Source: C-114 sp963745405
GTDB lineage: Bacteria; Chloroflexota; Limnocylindria; Limnocylindrales; CSP1-4
DNA length: 64,000 nt
Reading direction: 5' to 3'
Assembly: GCA_963745405.1 (NCBI GenBank)
Contig: CAVUWY010000002.1
Location: 2,046,001-2,110,000 of the forward strand
The notes under the pieces were generated by a model. It saw only the letters and a list, made by a program, of their open reading frames with translations, searched no databases and was not told where the DNA came from. A program made the translations under genes and the position numbers. The number at the start of each line of letters is the position of its first letter. The first letter of the stretch is position 1. Positions 33,052 to 42,665 of this stretch are shown here, in pieces.

Positions 33052-34526
33052 GCGGAGACAACATGTTAGAGCGAAGCGTCCGCGAGTGGCTCGAGGGCGA
33101 GGGCGGACGGGCAGCTCCGCCTCGTCTTGTGGAGTCCGTCGTGGACGCAACGGCGACGCGCAAGCCTCGACCCGCCTGGGCGGTCTCTCTCCGCGGGCAA
33201 GCCTATGGAGCGGCCTTTGGATCGACGGCTGAGCGCCCCGGCGCTCGTCCGGTCCTCGCGCTGCTGCTGGCTCTTGCGGTCATGATCGCGCTCGTCGCGG
33301 GGATTCTGGCGGCCGGCGGTGGCCCGCTGCGACGTGCGGATGTCCCGACGCCACCGCCGTCGGGGCCGGCTATCGTCGCGCAAGAGAGCCCGTCGGTCCA
33401 GCCCTCGGGCCCATCCGCGACCGGACCGACCCCTTCGACCTCGGCCCTGCCAGGTCCAACGGCGAAGATCGGTCACACTGGCTCACTCGCGTATCTCCAG
33501 GGTCCTGCCGATCCGTCGTCTGGCGATCCGGGCACGCTCTTTGTCGGCGACCGCGACGGGGCCCACCCTCGCCCGGTCGCGACCCAGGTTGACGAACTCT
33601 GGGGCTGGTCGTTGAGCGGCAGGTACCTCGCCTTCACTCGGCCCAACAGCAGCGCCGGGGGCACCGAGACCGTCAACGTCATCACTCCTGATGGGAAGTC
33701 GATCGGCTCTATCGACGGCGGAGAGCTCGGCGAGGTCCAGTGGTCCCCGACGCAGGACGTGCTCCTCGTGTACTCCGTCTTCCGCGACGCGTCACCGCTG
33801 CCGCACCCACTGGTAGCGCTCTACACAGCCGATGGCCTGCTCCTCAAGAGGGTCCCGCTGCCCCCCGATGTCTCGACGTTGACGCAAGGCATCGATTGGT
33901 CACCCGACGGGTACTCGCTCGCCGTCGCGGGATGCATCGGCTGCCATGGGGACAAGTACGACGACACGCCCGCCCAGTCATGGGGCCTCTGGGTCGTGCC
34001 GATCGACGGTCGTCCCCTAACGCAGCTGACCGACCCGTCCAACGGCATTGTCAGCGGCCCGCGCTGGTCTCGCGACGGAAACTGGATCAGCTACAGCGCG
34101 ACCTGCCTCTCAAGCGACGCGGGAGGCTGTCAGTTCGCGGCCTTCCGGGTCCACCCCGACGGCTCCGGTCGGGAGAGGATCCCGGACGCCCAGCAGTCGG
34201 GTCTCTTGTCGCCCGATGGTACGCACGTCCTGTTCGACCAGCCTCCGCCGGGCTCGCCCACGGGCAGCGACGTCGTCTACACGGACGTATACGCGTCGGA
34301 TCCCGACGGCTCCCACCTCGTGCGACTCACGATGTCGGGCGCCCAGGCTGTCCCGCTCTCGTGGAGTCCCGACGGACGGCAGATTCTCTACTTGGTCGTA
34401 CCGGTCGACCCGGCCGACCCCACTGCGTTGTTGCCGACAGCGACATGGATGATGAATGCCGACGGCACCAACCAGCGGAAGCTCGGCACGCAGTGGCTCA
34501 ACGCTGCCTGGGCGTCGTCACCGTGA
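33048..34526 (+). CDS. Membrane-anchored TolB/WD40-like beta-propeller, putative anti-sigma partner
   Basis: A 492-residue protein with a ~70-residue cytoplasmic N-terminus, one membrane helix (about 69-92, LALLLALAVMIALVAGILAAG), a Pro/Ser-rich linker and a large extracytoplasmic domain. That domain carries repeated PD40/TolB-type blades such as IDWSPDGYSLAV, PRWSRDGNWISYSA, LLSPDGTHVLFD and LSWSPDGRQILYL. Position and topology match membrane anti-sigma factors, although no RskA or zinc finger domain is visible in the short N-terminus. The start ATG overlaps the sigma factor stop. Confidence 0.75.
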   Translation: MSGDNMLERSVREWLEGEGGRAAPPRLVESVVDATATRKPRPAWAVSLRGQAYGAAFGSTAERPGARPVLALLLALAVMIALVAGILAAGGGPLRRADVPTPPPSGPAIVAQESPSVQPSGPSATGPTPSTSALPGPTAKIGHTGSLAYLQGPADPSSGDPGTLFVGDRDGAHPRPVATQVDELWGWSLSGRYLAFTRPNSSAGGTETVNVITPDGKSIGSIDGGELGEVQWSPTQDVLLVYSVFRDASPLPHPLVALYTADGLLLKRVPLPPDVSTLTQGIDWSPDGYSLAVAGCIGCHGDKYDDTPAQSWGLWVVPIDGRPLTQLTDPSNGIVSGPRWSRDGNWISYSATCLSSDAGGCQFAAFRVHPDGSGRERIPDAQQSGLLSPDGTHVLFDQPPPGSPTGSDVVYTDVYASDPDGSHLVRLTMSGAQAVPLSWSPDGRQILYLVVPVDPADPTALLPTATWMMNADGTNQRKLGTQWLNAAWASSP

Positions 34527-34587
34527 TCGTCTTGAGCGCCGATCCTCGACGGGGTCACGTCGTGCGCCCTCCTCTTCCCTTCCTCCG

Positions 34588-34616
34588 TTGACGGTTCGGC
34601 GTTTAATCCCGATAAT
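34588..34616 (+). promoter_or_regulatory. Sigma70 promoter of the suf operon
   Basis: TTGACG (34588-34593) and GATAAT (34611-34616) are separated by exactly 17 bp, the best promoter match in the window. The sufB GTG start lies 64 bp further on. Confidence 0.75.
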
Positions 34617-34629
34617 CTGACTCGGAATT
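34605..34629 (+). promoter_or_regulatory. Inverted repeat overlapping the suf -10 element
   Basis: AATCCCGA-N9-TCGGAATT is an 8-bp inverted repeat with one mismatch. It straddles the GATAAT -10 hexamer, so a bound protein would block transcription. An iron-sulfur regulator of the Rrf2/IscR or SufR kind is the natural candidate, but none is encoded nearby. Confidence 0.55.
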
Positions 34630-34680
34630 GATCGCGCATGTCATGCCAGCGCCGTCGTCCACCCACCCGTCGGAGATCAC

Positions 34681-36099
34681 GTGGCAGTCACCACCCCGTC
34701 GACCCGCGACGCAGTCCGAGACCGACGCGACGAGTTCGCCTTCCATGACGACATCGTCTACCTCAGCGAGACCAAGCGCGGCCTGACCCGCGAGACGGTC
34801 GAGGAGATCAGCGCGTTCAAGGACGAGCCGGAGTGGATGCTCAAGTTCCGGCTCCGGGCGTACGAGCACTTCCTCACCCGGCCGATGCCGCAGTGGGGCG
34901 GCGATCTCGGTCATATCGACCTCGACAAGATCGTCTACTACCGCAAGCCGTCCGAGCGCGAAGAGAAGTCGTGGGACGACGTGCCGGAGAAGATCAAGCA
35001 GACCTTCGAGCGGCTCGGCATCCCCGAGGCGGAGCGCAAGTTCCTGTCCGGCGTCGGCGCCCAGTACGACTCCGAGGTCGTCTACCACTCGGTCCGCGAG
35101 GAGCTGACCAAGATCGGCGTCGTCTTCATGGGCACCGACCAGGCGCTCAAGGAATATCCGGAGATCTTCCGCCGCACTTCGGCACGGTCGTCCCGCCGGA
35201 GGACAACAAGTTCGCCGCCCTCAACAGCGCGGTCTGGTCGGGCGGCTCGTTCGTCTACGTCCCCAAGGGCGTCGAGGTCCCGCTGCCGCTGCAGGCCTAC
35301 TTCCGCATCAACGGCGAGAACACCGGCCAGTTCGAGCGGACGCTGATCGTCGTCGAGGAAGGCGCCAAGGTCCACTACATCGAGGGCTGCACGGCCCCGA
35401 TCTACGCGACCGACTCGCTCCACGCCGCGGTCGTCGAGGTCATCGCCCTGCCGGGCTCGCAAGGTCCGCTACACGACCATCCAGAACTGGTCGAACGACG
35501 TCTACAACCTCGTCACCAAGCGGGCCCACGCGCACGAGAACTCGACGGTCGAGTGGATCGACGCGAACACCGGCTCCCGCCTGACGATGAAGTACCCGAG
35601 CATCTACCTTCGCGGCGAGAACGCGACGGCCGACATCATCTCGGTCGCGGTCGCCGGCCGGGGCCAGCACCAGGACACCGGCGCCAAGGCGATCCACCTG
35701 GCCAAGAACACCAAGAGCCGGATCGTCGTCGAAGTCGGTGTCAAAGGACGGCGGCCGAGCGACCTACCGCGGCCAGCTCAAGGTCGTCGCCGGGCGCGAC
35801 CGGTGTCGTGGCCAGCGTTCGCTGCGACGCGCTCATGCTCGACGACCAGAGCCGCAGTGACACGTACCCCTACATCGACATCCAGGAAGACGACACGACG
35901 ATGACCCACGAGGCGACCGTCGGGCAAGATCAGCGCCGAGCAGGTCTTCTACCTGATGAGCCGCGGCCTGACCGAGAACGAGGCCCAGAACCTCATCGTC
36001 CAGGGCTTCCTCGAGGTCTTCACGAAGGAACTCCCGATGGAGTACGCCATCGAGTTCAACCGCCTCGTGAAGCTCGAGATGGAGGGTTCTCTCGGGTGA
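34681..36099 (+). CDS. sufB: Fe-S cluster assembly scaffold SufB (frameshifted)
   Basis: SufB, scaffold subunit of the SUF iron-sulfur assembly complex. The N-terminus reads FAFHDDIVYLSETKRGLTRETVEEIS and the ~470-residue family sequence can be followed to the end (YAIEFNRLVKLEMEGSLG), but across at least five frame changes, near 35,174, 35,460, 35,745, 35,795 and 35,924. Key blocks survive in successive frames: NSAVWSGGSFVYVPKGVEVP, YIEGCTAPIYATDSLH (conserved Cys), ENSTVEWIDANTGSRLTMKYPS and DDQSRSDTYPYID. Because every segment is well conserved, sequencing indels are likelier than decay. Its stop overlaps the sufD start (GTGA). Confidence 0.93.
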
Positions 36100-37564
36100 C
36101 GTCGGCGACCGAGCCCGGCTCGGCCGAGGCCACGCCCGCGGACCGTCGACGGCCGGCCCGCCGCGGCCCGGCGGATCTCCCCTTCGACTTCGACGTCGCC
36201 GAGCTGGCCCGGAACCTTTCGACCGAGCGGTCCGAGCCCGCCTGGCTCGCCGCCGAGCGGCTCGCCGCCGCGGCCGCCTACGACGCCCTGCCGATCGAGA
36301 AGAACCAGCTCTACACGACGTACATCGACCTGCGGCAGGCCGACCTGTTCGGGGTCCGGCCGTACGTGCGGACCGCCGACGCGTCGACGGGCGCAGGCGC
36401 CACCGCCGCTGCCGCGGCCAGTCCCGCCGACGGTGACACCGACGGACTCCTGTCGCTCCGCGAGGACGGCGTGGCGAGCCTGGAGCTGTCCGCCGCGGCG
36501 CGAGCGGCCGGCGTCACCCTCGAGACGTTCGGCGCGGCGCTCGAGCGCGACGAGGCCACGTTCCGTGGCGAGCTCGAGGGCGGCTCCTCGCTGCCCGGCC
36601 GACGACAAGCTCGCCCAGCTGACCCGGGCCTGCTGGAACCAGGGCTGTCCGGCTCGTCGTGCCCGCCGGAGTCCGCCTCGAGCGCCCCATCGTCATCCGC
36701 TGGGCGGCCGGTGTCCCCGATCGTGCCCTCATCACCAGGACCGTCGTCCGGCTCGGTGCCGGGGCGGCCGCCTCGCTCGTCGAGGAGCTCGTCCCGTCCG
36801 GCCCGCCCATCGAATGCGCGGAAGGCGAGCCCGTCCCCCAAAGCCTGTTCGCCGGCTCGCTCGAGATCGACCTCGCGCCAGGCGCGGACCTCGCCGTGGC
36901 GAGCATCCAGGACCTGCCGGCGGGCGTGACGGTCTTCGAGCATCGCAACGGGGTCGTCGGCGAGGGAGCCTCGCTGCGCTGGGCCCTCGCCCAGCTCGGC
37001 GGTCGCATCGTCCGCAGCCGCGTCGACAACCGCCTCGAGGGCGACCGGAGCACGGTCGAGCAGGTCGAGATCGTCTTCGGCTCCGACGAGCAGGTCGTCG
37101 ACCTGACCTCGTATACCCGCCATCTCGGCCGCGACACGACCGGCAACCTCCTGTCGAAGGGCGCCCTCCTCGACGGAGCTCGGAGCTTCATGAAGGGCCT
37201 CATCGTCATCGACAAGAGCGCCGTCGGGACCGACAGCTTCCTCGGCGAGTTCGGGATGAACCTGTCGAGGCGGGCCCGGGCGGTCGCCATCCCGAGCCTC
37301 GAGATCGACCAGCCCGACTGCCGCCGGGCCGCCCATTCGTCCTCGGTCGGGCCGATCGACGAGACCCAGCTCTTCTACCTCGAGAGCCGCGGCATCCCGC
37401 CGGACGATGCCCGCAAGTTCATCGTCCTGGGCTTCCTCGAGCCGGTCGTCGCGCGCGTCCCGCTGGCCTCCGCCCAGGATCGCCTGCGCGAGCTGCTCGA
37501 GGAGAAGTGGGCGGCCTCGTCGATGGCCGGACAGGGGGTCGAGGCCGGCTCTTCCGCCGCGTGA
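36096..37564 (+). CDS. sufD: Fe-S cluster assembly protein SufD (frameshifted)
   Basis: SufD, the SufB partner. The GTG start overlaps the sufB stop. The N-terminal half contains LPIEKNQLYTTYIDLR, typical of SufB/SufD. The C-terminal beta-helix shows RTVVRLGAGAAASLVEEL, RNGVVGEGASLRWALAQLG, LLSKGALLDGARSFMKGLIVIDK and DDARKFIVLGFLEPVV. The frame changes twice, near 36,596 and 36,650, with PADDKLAQLTRACWNQG lying in the intermediate frame. The expected start-to-end length (~488 residues) is preserved. It overlaps the Rieske gene by GTGA. Confidence 0.92.
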
Positions 37565-37898
37565 CCCGCCGGGTCGACCTCCTCGGGCTCGATGAGGTGC
37601 CGGACGGCACGATGAAGATGGCCTGGGTCGACGGCACGGACCAGGTGGTGGTCATCAACGTCGACGGCATCATCCGGGCCTACCAGGGCATCTGCAGCCA
37701 CGAGTACTTCGAGCTCGACAAGGGCTTCCTGACGGCCGGCTCCTCACCTGCGCCCTCCATCTGAGCCGCTTCGATCTCGCGACCGGCGACGCCCTCGATC
37801 CGCCCGCTGAGCTGCCGCTCGCGATGTACGAGGTCGTGGTCGACGGCGGCCGGATCGCGATCGACATCCCCGACGGGCCGCTCAACGTCAACGAGTAA
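37561..37898 (+). CDS. Rieske [2Fe-2S] ferredoxin-like protein (frameshifted)
   Basis: A ~112-residue Rieske ferredoxin of the non-haem-iron oxygenase-associated type, often encoded at the end of suf operons. The first cluster motif is C-x-H in YQGICSHEYFELDKGFL. The second, C-x2-H, appears as LTCALHLSRFDLATG, but in a different frame because of a single-base slip near 37,741. The end reads IAIDIPDGPLNVNE then TAA at 37,896. GTG 37561 overlaps the sufD stop. It may donate electrons for cluster assembly or to an unrelated oxygenase; context favours the former. Confidence 0.85.
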
Positions 37899-37968
37899 CC
37901 GCGTTCGGCCGACGATGCGCGGCGGCGCCCGGGCCTCGCCGGCGCTATCGCACGCGCCTCAGCGTCCC

Positions 37969-38463
37969 TCAGCGCGCCTCGGCGTGACCGACGCCCTCGC
38001 CCTCGTGCCACCAGCGGATATCAAGGCGGTCGCCATCCGAGCGGACGATCGATATGTCGAGGACATCGGCGCGGAACAGCGGAAAGGGACCGTCCGGCGG
38101 TTCCTCGCCGGTGGCCGCAACGAAGGCGTCGCAGAAGCTCGCCACCGTCAGGTCGTCGTCGACGGGCGTCGCATGTCCTGACAGCTTGGCGTCACCGGCA
38201 GCGAGGTCCTTGTCTATCGTCGCGCAGTGGAGCGCGAAGCGCGGGTCGGCGAGGAGGTCGAGTGCCTTCCGCGAGCCGGGCAGCATCGGGAGCCACAGGT
38301 CGCCGAGTGCGAACAGCGGCACGGTACCGCTGATCCTCGGCGACCCATCCCGATGAAGGGTGGCGAGCAGTCCGAATCCATGGGATTCGAACCGCGCTCG
38401 GACCGACCCCGCGAGCTCCGGTTCGGCCGCCTCGATCTCCGCCCACGTCGACACGGTCCCCAT
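37969..38463 (-). CDS. Pyridoxamine 5'-phosphate oxidase-family (FMN-binding split barrel) protein
   Basis: A 164-residue FMN/F420/haem-binding split-barrel protein. The N-terminal FESHGFGLLATLHRDGSPRISGTVPLFALGDLWLPM is the standard flavin-fold opening of this superfamily, and KALDLLADPRFALHCA follows as expected. Real PNPOx substrates are unlikely; members of this size are usually uncharacterised oxidoreductases or flavin-binding proteins. ATG 38463 is the natural start. It converges with the Rieske gene. Confidence 0.82.
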   Translation of the reverse strand: MGTVSTWAEIEAAEPELAGSVRARFESHGFGLLATLHRDGSPRISGTVPLFALGDLWLPMLPGSRKALDLLADPRFALHCATIDKDLAAGDAKLSGHATPVDDDLTVASFCDAFVAATGEEPPDGPFPLFRADVLDISIVRSDGDRLDIRWWHEGEGVGHAEAR

Positions 38464-38524
38464 GGTAGGCCCGGAGGTCGAACCTGCCGTCGAACACGGC
38501 CCGCTCAGGGCGCGTATCCATCGC

Positions 38525-39121
38525 CTACCAACGCTCCCAGCGGGCGAATTCCGCATTTGGGCGCCAGCCGCGCTTGAGCGATGGTGAGCGCACGTCGGGG
38601 AGCGGGTGGCCGACGGGGATGACGCCGACCGGCGAGAAGTCGGCGGGGATGCCGAGGAGCTCGCGCATCGTGACGTAGCCAGCGGCATCGGCACCGGCGA
38701 ACCCCGCAGCCAGGCCCTGATCGACCGCCGCGAGGAGGACGAGCATCACTGTGCAGCCGACGTCCATCCACCAGTACGGGACCGGCCACTCGATCTCGTT
38801 GCCCTCGTCGTCGACCTTGTCGGCCTCGCGATAGCGAGCGTGGTAGACCTCTTCGCTCACGCAGGGGATGAAGAGGGCCGCGCACCGGCTGATCCAGCGG
38901 TCCCAGCCGGCCTCGACGTACTCGTCCTCGCCGCAGAGGATCGCGAGGCGCCGGCGCATGTCCGGATCCGTGACGACGAGGAGGCGCTGGCCCTGGCTGA
39001 AGCCCGCGCTCGGCGCCCGCTGGGCGGTCACGGCGATGCGTTCGAGGACGGCCCGGTCGACCGCCTCGTCGGAGAAGTGGCGGACCATCCGCCGCTTCCG
39101 GACCACGTCAGAGAACTCCAC
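38525..39121 (-). CDS. Nitroreductase-family FMN protein
   Basis: A 198-residue nitroreductase-fold enzyme that reduces nitro groups, quinones or flavins with NAD(P)H. It begins VEFSDVVRKRRMVRHFSDEAVDRAVLERIAVTAQRAPSAGFSQGQRLLVVTD; the RRMVRHF and APSAGFSQGQ blocks hold FMN phosphate contacts. The C-terminal GADAAGYVTMRELLGIPADFSPVGVIPVGHP completes the family pattern. The GTG start at 39121 places the conserved opening at residue 1. It lies 19 bp downstream of the FAD oxidase stop codon. Confidence 0.88.
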   Translation of the reverse strand: MEFSDVVRKRRMVRHFSDEAVDRAVLERIAVTAQRAPSAGFSQGQRLLVVTDPDMRRRLAILCGEDEYVEAGWDRWISRCAALFIPCVSEEVYHARYREADKVDDEGNEIEWPVPYWWMDVGCTVMLVLLAAVDQGLAAGFAGADAAGYVTMRELLGIPADFSPVGVIPVGHPLPDVRSPSLKRGWRPNAEFARWERW

Positions 39122-39140
39122 CTCGTGCCTCCGATCCCGC

Positions 39141-40328
39141 TCAGTAGCCCTGCCAGCGCGAGACGATCGAGTCGCCGCCCGTCCGCACGCCCGCCTGGGA
39201 GATGCGCGGCCGCTCGATGCCGAAGCGCTCCTCGCCCGGGCCGAGCGGCGCGCCGTCGATCCGCTTGACGACATACTCGCCGATGACCGGGCCGTGCTTG
39301 AAGCCGTGCCCCGAGCCGCCGCCGACGAGCCAGACGTTGTCGAAGTCGGGATGGCGGTCGATGACGAAGTTCGTGTCGGGCGTCGTCTCGTACTGGCAGA
39401 CGCGGGTCTCGACGATCGGCTGGCCGGCCAGGTCGGGGAAACGGCTCTCGACGTAGGCGCGGGTGAGCCGGGTCGACTCCGGATCGACCAGCCGGTCGCC
39501 GCGCGACGGATCGAATACCGGCCCGTACCGATCCGGCGCGGCCTTGAGCCCTCGGCCCTGGAAAGCCGGGATGCCGTACATCGCGGCGTCGTAGTCGACG
39601 AAGCACGGCGTCCACTCGGCGGCGAATCGCCCGTCACCAGCCGGCGGGCCGAAGAAGAAGACGTCCTGCTTCGTCACCCGGATGAGATCGCCGAGGACCT
39701 CCGGGAAGAGCCGCGGCAGCCACGGTCCGCAGGCGAAGACGAATTCCTGCGCCGATTGGGTGGTTCCGTCGGCGCTGACGACCGACCGGAGGCGACGTCC
39801 CTCGCGACGCCCTGGCCGCGCGGTCGCCAGTTCGAACCGACCGCCCTCGCCGGCGAAGGCCTCGGCGACCATCGCCACGCCCCGTCGGGCGAGGAGCAGT
39901 CCCGCCTCGGGCTCGTGGAGGGCGAAGGCGATGTCGTCGACGGACATGTGGGGCCATCGTTCCGTGACTTCCGCCGGGCTGAGGCGGTCGACCGGGATGC
40001 CCTCCGCCCGGAGGGTCGATTCCGAGGCGGCCTCGAAGCCGTCGCTGCGGCCGGCGAACCAGAGGCAACCGGCCTCATTGAACAGCGGCTCGCCCCATTC
40101 CTCGCCGGCCGCCTTCCACAGGGCGAGCGCCCGCCGCGACCAGCGGGTGTAGAAGACGTCGGCGCCGTGCGAGGCCCGGATGATCCGCGTCTCGTCGCCG
40201 GACGTGGCTCGCGGATGGCCGGCGCCGTAGGCATCGATGAGGGTGACCTCCCGCCCCGACCGACGGGCCCAGAGCGCGGTCCAGGCGCCCATCGTGCCGG
40301 CTCCGACGACGACGAGATCGGCTCTCAT
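39141..40328 (-). CDS. FAD-dependent N-methyl-amino-acid / amine oxidase
   Basis: A 395-residue DAO-family flavoprotein resembling SolA (N-methyl-tryptophan oxidase) and monomeric sarcosine oxidase. It starts MRADLVVVGAGTMGAWTALWARRSGREVTLIDAYGAGH, with the dinucleotide motif at residues ~8-13. RATSGDETRIIRASHG matches the SolA/sarcosine-oxidase site, where Arg and His shape the pocket. CQYETTPDTNFVIDRHPD and LVGGGSGHGFKHGPVIGEYV near the C-terminus include the Cys position that carries covalent FAD. It sits 19 bp from the ornithine-cyclodeaminase-like gene on the same strand. Confidence 0.88.
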   Translation of the reverse strand: MRADLVVVGAGTMGAWTALWARRSGREVTLIDAYGAGHPRATSGDETRIIRASHGADVFYTRWSRRALALWKAAGEEWGEPLFNEAGCLWFAGRSDGFEAASESTLRAEGIPVDRLSPAEVTERWPHMSVDDIAFALHEPEAGLLLARRGVAMVAEAFAGEGGRFELATARPGRREGRRLRSVVSADGTTQSAQEFVFACGPWLPRLFPEVLGDLIRVTKQDVFFFGPPAGDGRFAAEWTPCFVDYDAAMYGIPAFQGRGLKAAPDRYGPVFDPSRGDRLVDPESTRLTRAYVESRFPDLAGQPIVETRVCQYETTPDTNFVIDRHPDFDNVWLVGGGSGHGFKHGPVIGEYVVKRIDGAPLGPGEERFGIERPRISQAGVRTGGDSIVSRWQGY

Positions 40329-40347
40329 CGCGGTGACGTGCCCGCAC

Positions 40348-41391
40348 TCATCGGGGCAGGAGCGTCCCGCGCCCGGCCCGCTCGGCGGCGACCAGGATCG
40401 CGCCGCCGAAGATGACGTCGGCCAGGCCGACGCCGAGGTGGGAGACGACGACCCGGCCCGGCGGCCGCGGCGTCCCGGCGATGAGCGCCTCTCCGAGGGT
40501 CGCCGTCGGATCGGGGTAGTCGTCGAAGTTGCCGACGTCGCGGTTGGCGAGGAACTGCGGCCGGTCGTCGACGAGGAAGAGGGCGGCCTCGGTCGCCAGG
40601 CGGGCGGAGACATACGTCGCGTAGTCGACGGCCACGACGAGCGTCTCCGGCCCGATCCAGTCGGGCGTCATGACCTGGCGGACCGGCCCGAACGCGGCGA
40701 CGGTCACGACGACGTCGGCGTCGTCTATGGCGGCCCGGGCGCTGCCTGCCGCCGCGGCGTCGCTCACCCCGGCGGTCGAGGCGGCTCTCGCGGCGACCTC
40801 CTCGGCCCGGTCTGGCTGATTGTCGAAGACGGTCAGCGTCAGGCCCGGGAGCACGTGGCCGAGGACCGGCAGGTGACTCCGCGCCTGGGCGCCCGCGCCG
40901 ATGAGGGCGACCCGTATCGGGCGACCTGTCACCGCCGGCGCGAAGGCTCGGATGGCGACCCCGCTCACGGCCGCCGTCCGCTGGGCGGTGATCGGTCCGC
41001 CGTCGAGGATCGCCGTCGCGAGTCCGGTCGCCGGGTCGTTGAGGACGACGAGGGCGGCGATCGACGGCAGGCCGCGCTCGACGTTGTCGGGAAAGCCGGT
41101 GACCCACTTGATGCCCAGCCCATCGCCGGCTCCCGTGCCCGCCGCAGCGACACCCGCCGGGGCCCCGGTCTCGGCGCCCGAACCGCGAAGGAAGGCCGGC
41201 ATCGCGTGGGCGAACGATCCCGTCGGTCGCGGGTGGACGGCGATCTTCGGCGGCATGTCGGCATCGGCCACGAGCGCTCGCATCGTCCGTTCGGCAAGCG
41301 CGAGCCGCTCGTCGATCGGCGGCATGCACGCCTCGACGTCCTCGGCCGACAGGTAGCGGAGGGGCGGCAGCGTGGAGGACACGGCGGGCAC
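40348..41391 (-). CDS. Ornithine cyclodeaminase / mu-crystallin family protein
   Basis: A 347-residue NAD(P)-dependent protein of the OCD/mu-crystallin family. Recognisable blocks are YLSAEDVEACMPP, GIKWVTGFPDNVERGLPSIAALVVLNDPATGLATAILDGGPITAQRTAAVSGVA and the NAD-binding RVALIGAGAQARSHL. True ornithine cyclodeaminases make proline, but most members are other amino-acid or imine reductases. The start is a GTG at 41391. It appears to form a two- or three-gene unit with the FAD oxidase and nitroreductase, suggesting oxidation then reduction of an N-methyl amine or imine. Confidence 0.88.
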   Translation of the reverse strand: MPAVSSTLPPLRYLSAEDVEACMPPIDERLALAERTMRALVADADMPPKIAVHPRPTGSFAHAMPAFLRGSGAETGAPAGVAAAGTGAGDGLGIKWVTGFPDNVERGLPSIAALVVLNDPATGLATAILDGGPITAQRTAAVSGVAIRAFAPAVTGRPIRVALIGAGAQARSHLPVLGHVLPGLTLTVFDNQPDRAEEVAARAASTAGVSDAAAAGSARAAIDDADVVVTVAAFGPVRQVMTPDWIGPETLVVAVDYATYVSARLATEAALFLVDDRPQFLANRDVGNFDDYPDPTATLGEALIAGTPRPPGRVVVSHLGVGLADVIFGGAILVAAERAGRGTLLPR

Positions 41392-41491
41392 GCCCGGATT
41401 GTGACCGACGGGCCGTTCGACCGTTGCTCACACGGAGCGACTCGGCGGTACGATTCGCTCGACCATCACCGTCCCGAACCAGCCTGGGTCC

Positions 41492-42665
41492 ATGCCCGTC
41501 AGCGACGTCCAGCAGAGCCTCGACAACCTCAAGCTCGAGCGCGACGCCATCGTCCTCTACGACGCCCTCGCGTCGATCGAGAAGGACGAGCGTCGTTCCG
41601 GCGCATTCCGCACGATCGCCGGAAACGAGCGTCGTCACGCCGACATCTGGGCCGGCAAGCTGCGCGAGCAGGGCGCCGAGGTCCCGCCGCCAGGCGCGCC
41701 TCGAGGCCGGATCCGGCTGATCATCCTCCTCGCTCGCGTGTTCGGGACCCGGGCGGTGTCCGACCTCGTCCAGGCCCTCGAGGGCGACGAGGAGAACCTC
41801 TATGACACCCAGTCCTCGCCCGAGGTCGCCTCGATCGCGGCCGACGAGCGGGAGCACGCCGAGATCTGGCGGCGACTCGAAGGTCAGACGGCTGGGGCCG
41901 GCGCTCCGCGGATCGCCGGCGCTCCCAGTGCGGCGACGGTCGGTGCCCACCCGGCTGGCTCGGACGGTCGGGCCGAACGGTGGCATCGGACCGGCCAGTC
42001 GGGCACCCTCCGGGCCGTCATCTTCGGAGTGAGCGACGGCCTCGTGAGCAACCTGTCGCTGATCATGGGCGTGGCCGGCGCGGGCGCCGACCCCCATTTC
42101 ATCCTCCTGTCCGGTATCGCGGGGCTCCTCGCCGGCTCGTTCAGCATGGCCGCCGGCGAGTACATCTCGATGCAGAGCCAGCGCGAGCTCTACGAGCGCC
42201 AGATCTCCCTCGAGCGGGCCGAGCTCGAGGCGATGCCCGAGGAGGAGGAAGCCGAGCTGGCGACGATCTACCGCTCGAAGGGGTTCTCGCAGGCCGAGGC
42301 CCGGACCATCGCCCACCGCATCTTCCAGGATCCCGACAGCCGCCCTCGACACGCTCATCCGCGAGGAGCTCGGGCTCGATCCGGACCAGCTCGGCTCGCC
42401 GCTCGGCGCGGCCGGCGGGTCGTTCCTCGCCTTCGCCGGCGGAGCCGTCGTGCCGCTGATCCCGTACCTGTTCGGTGGCGGCGACCTCGCCTTCCGGGTC
42501 AGCCTCATCGCGAGCCTGGCCGTCCTCTTCCTCGTCGGGGCCGGCGTCAGCCTGCTCACCGGCCGGGGGATGCTCTTCTCCGGCCTTCGCCAGGTGGCCC
42601 TCGGGGCGGCCGCGGCCGCCGTCACCTACGGCGTCGGGGTCATCATCGGGGTGACCGTCGCGTGA
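41492..42665 (+). CDS. Erythrin-VIT1 fusion, MbfA-like iron/manganese transporter (frameshifted)
   Basis: An ~390-residue fusion. The N-terminal ferritin-like (erythrin) domain covers residues ~5-130 with di-iron ligands in LERDAIVLYDALASIEKDERR, AGNERRHADIW and ADEREHAEIW. The C-terminal VIT1/CCC1 transporter has LRAVIFGVSDGLVSNLSLIMG, AGEYISMQSQRELYERQ, SFLAFAGGAVVPLIPYLF and a final hydrophobic segment. This is the layout of MbfA, a membrane-bound ferritin that exports iron. One frame change near 42,340 (downstream frame ALDTLIREELGLDPDQLG) interrupts the linker. ATG 41492 is the only sensible start. Confidence 0.9.

Noticed and set aside
38380..38400. GGGATTCGAACCGCG looks like a tRNA T-arm on the minus strand
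   Set aside because: It encodes ARFESHG inside the PPOX-family gene and has no acceptor, D or anticodon stem partners nearby.
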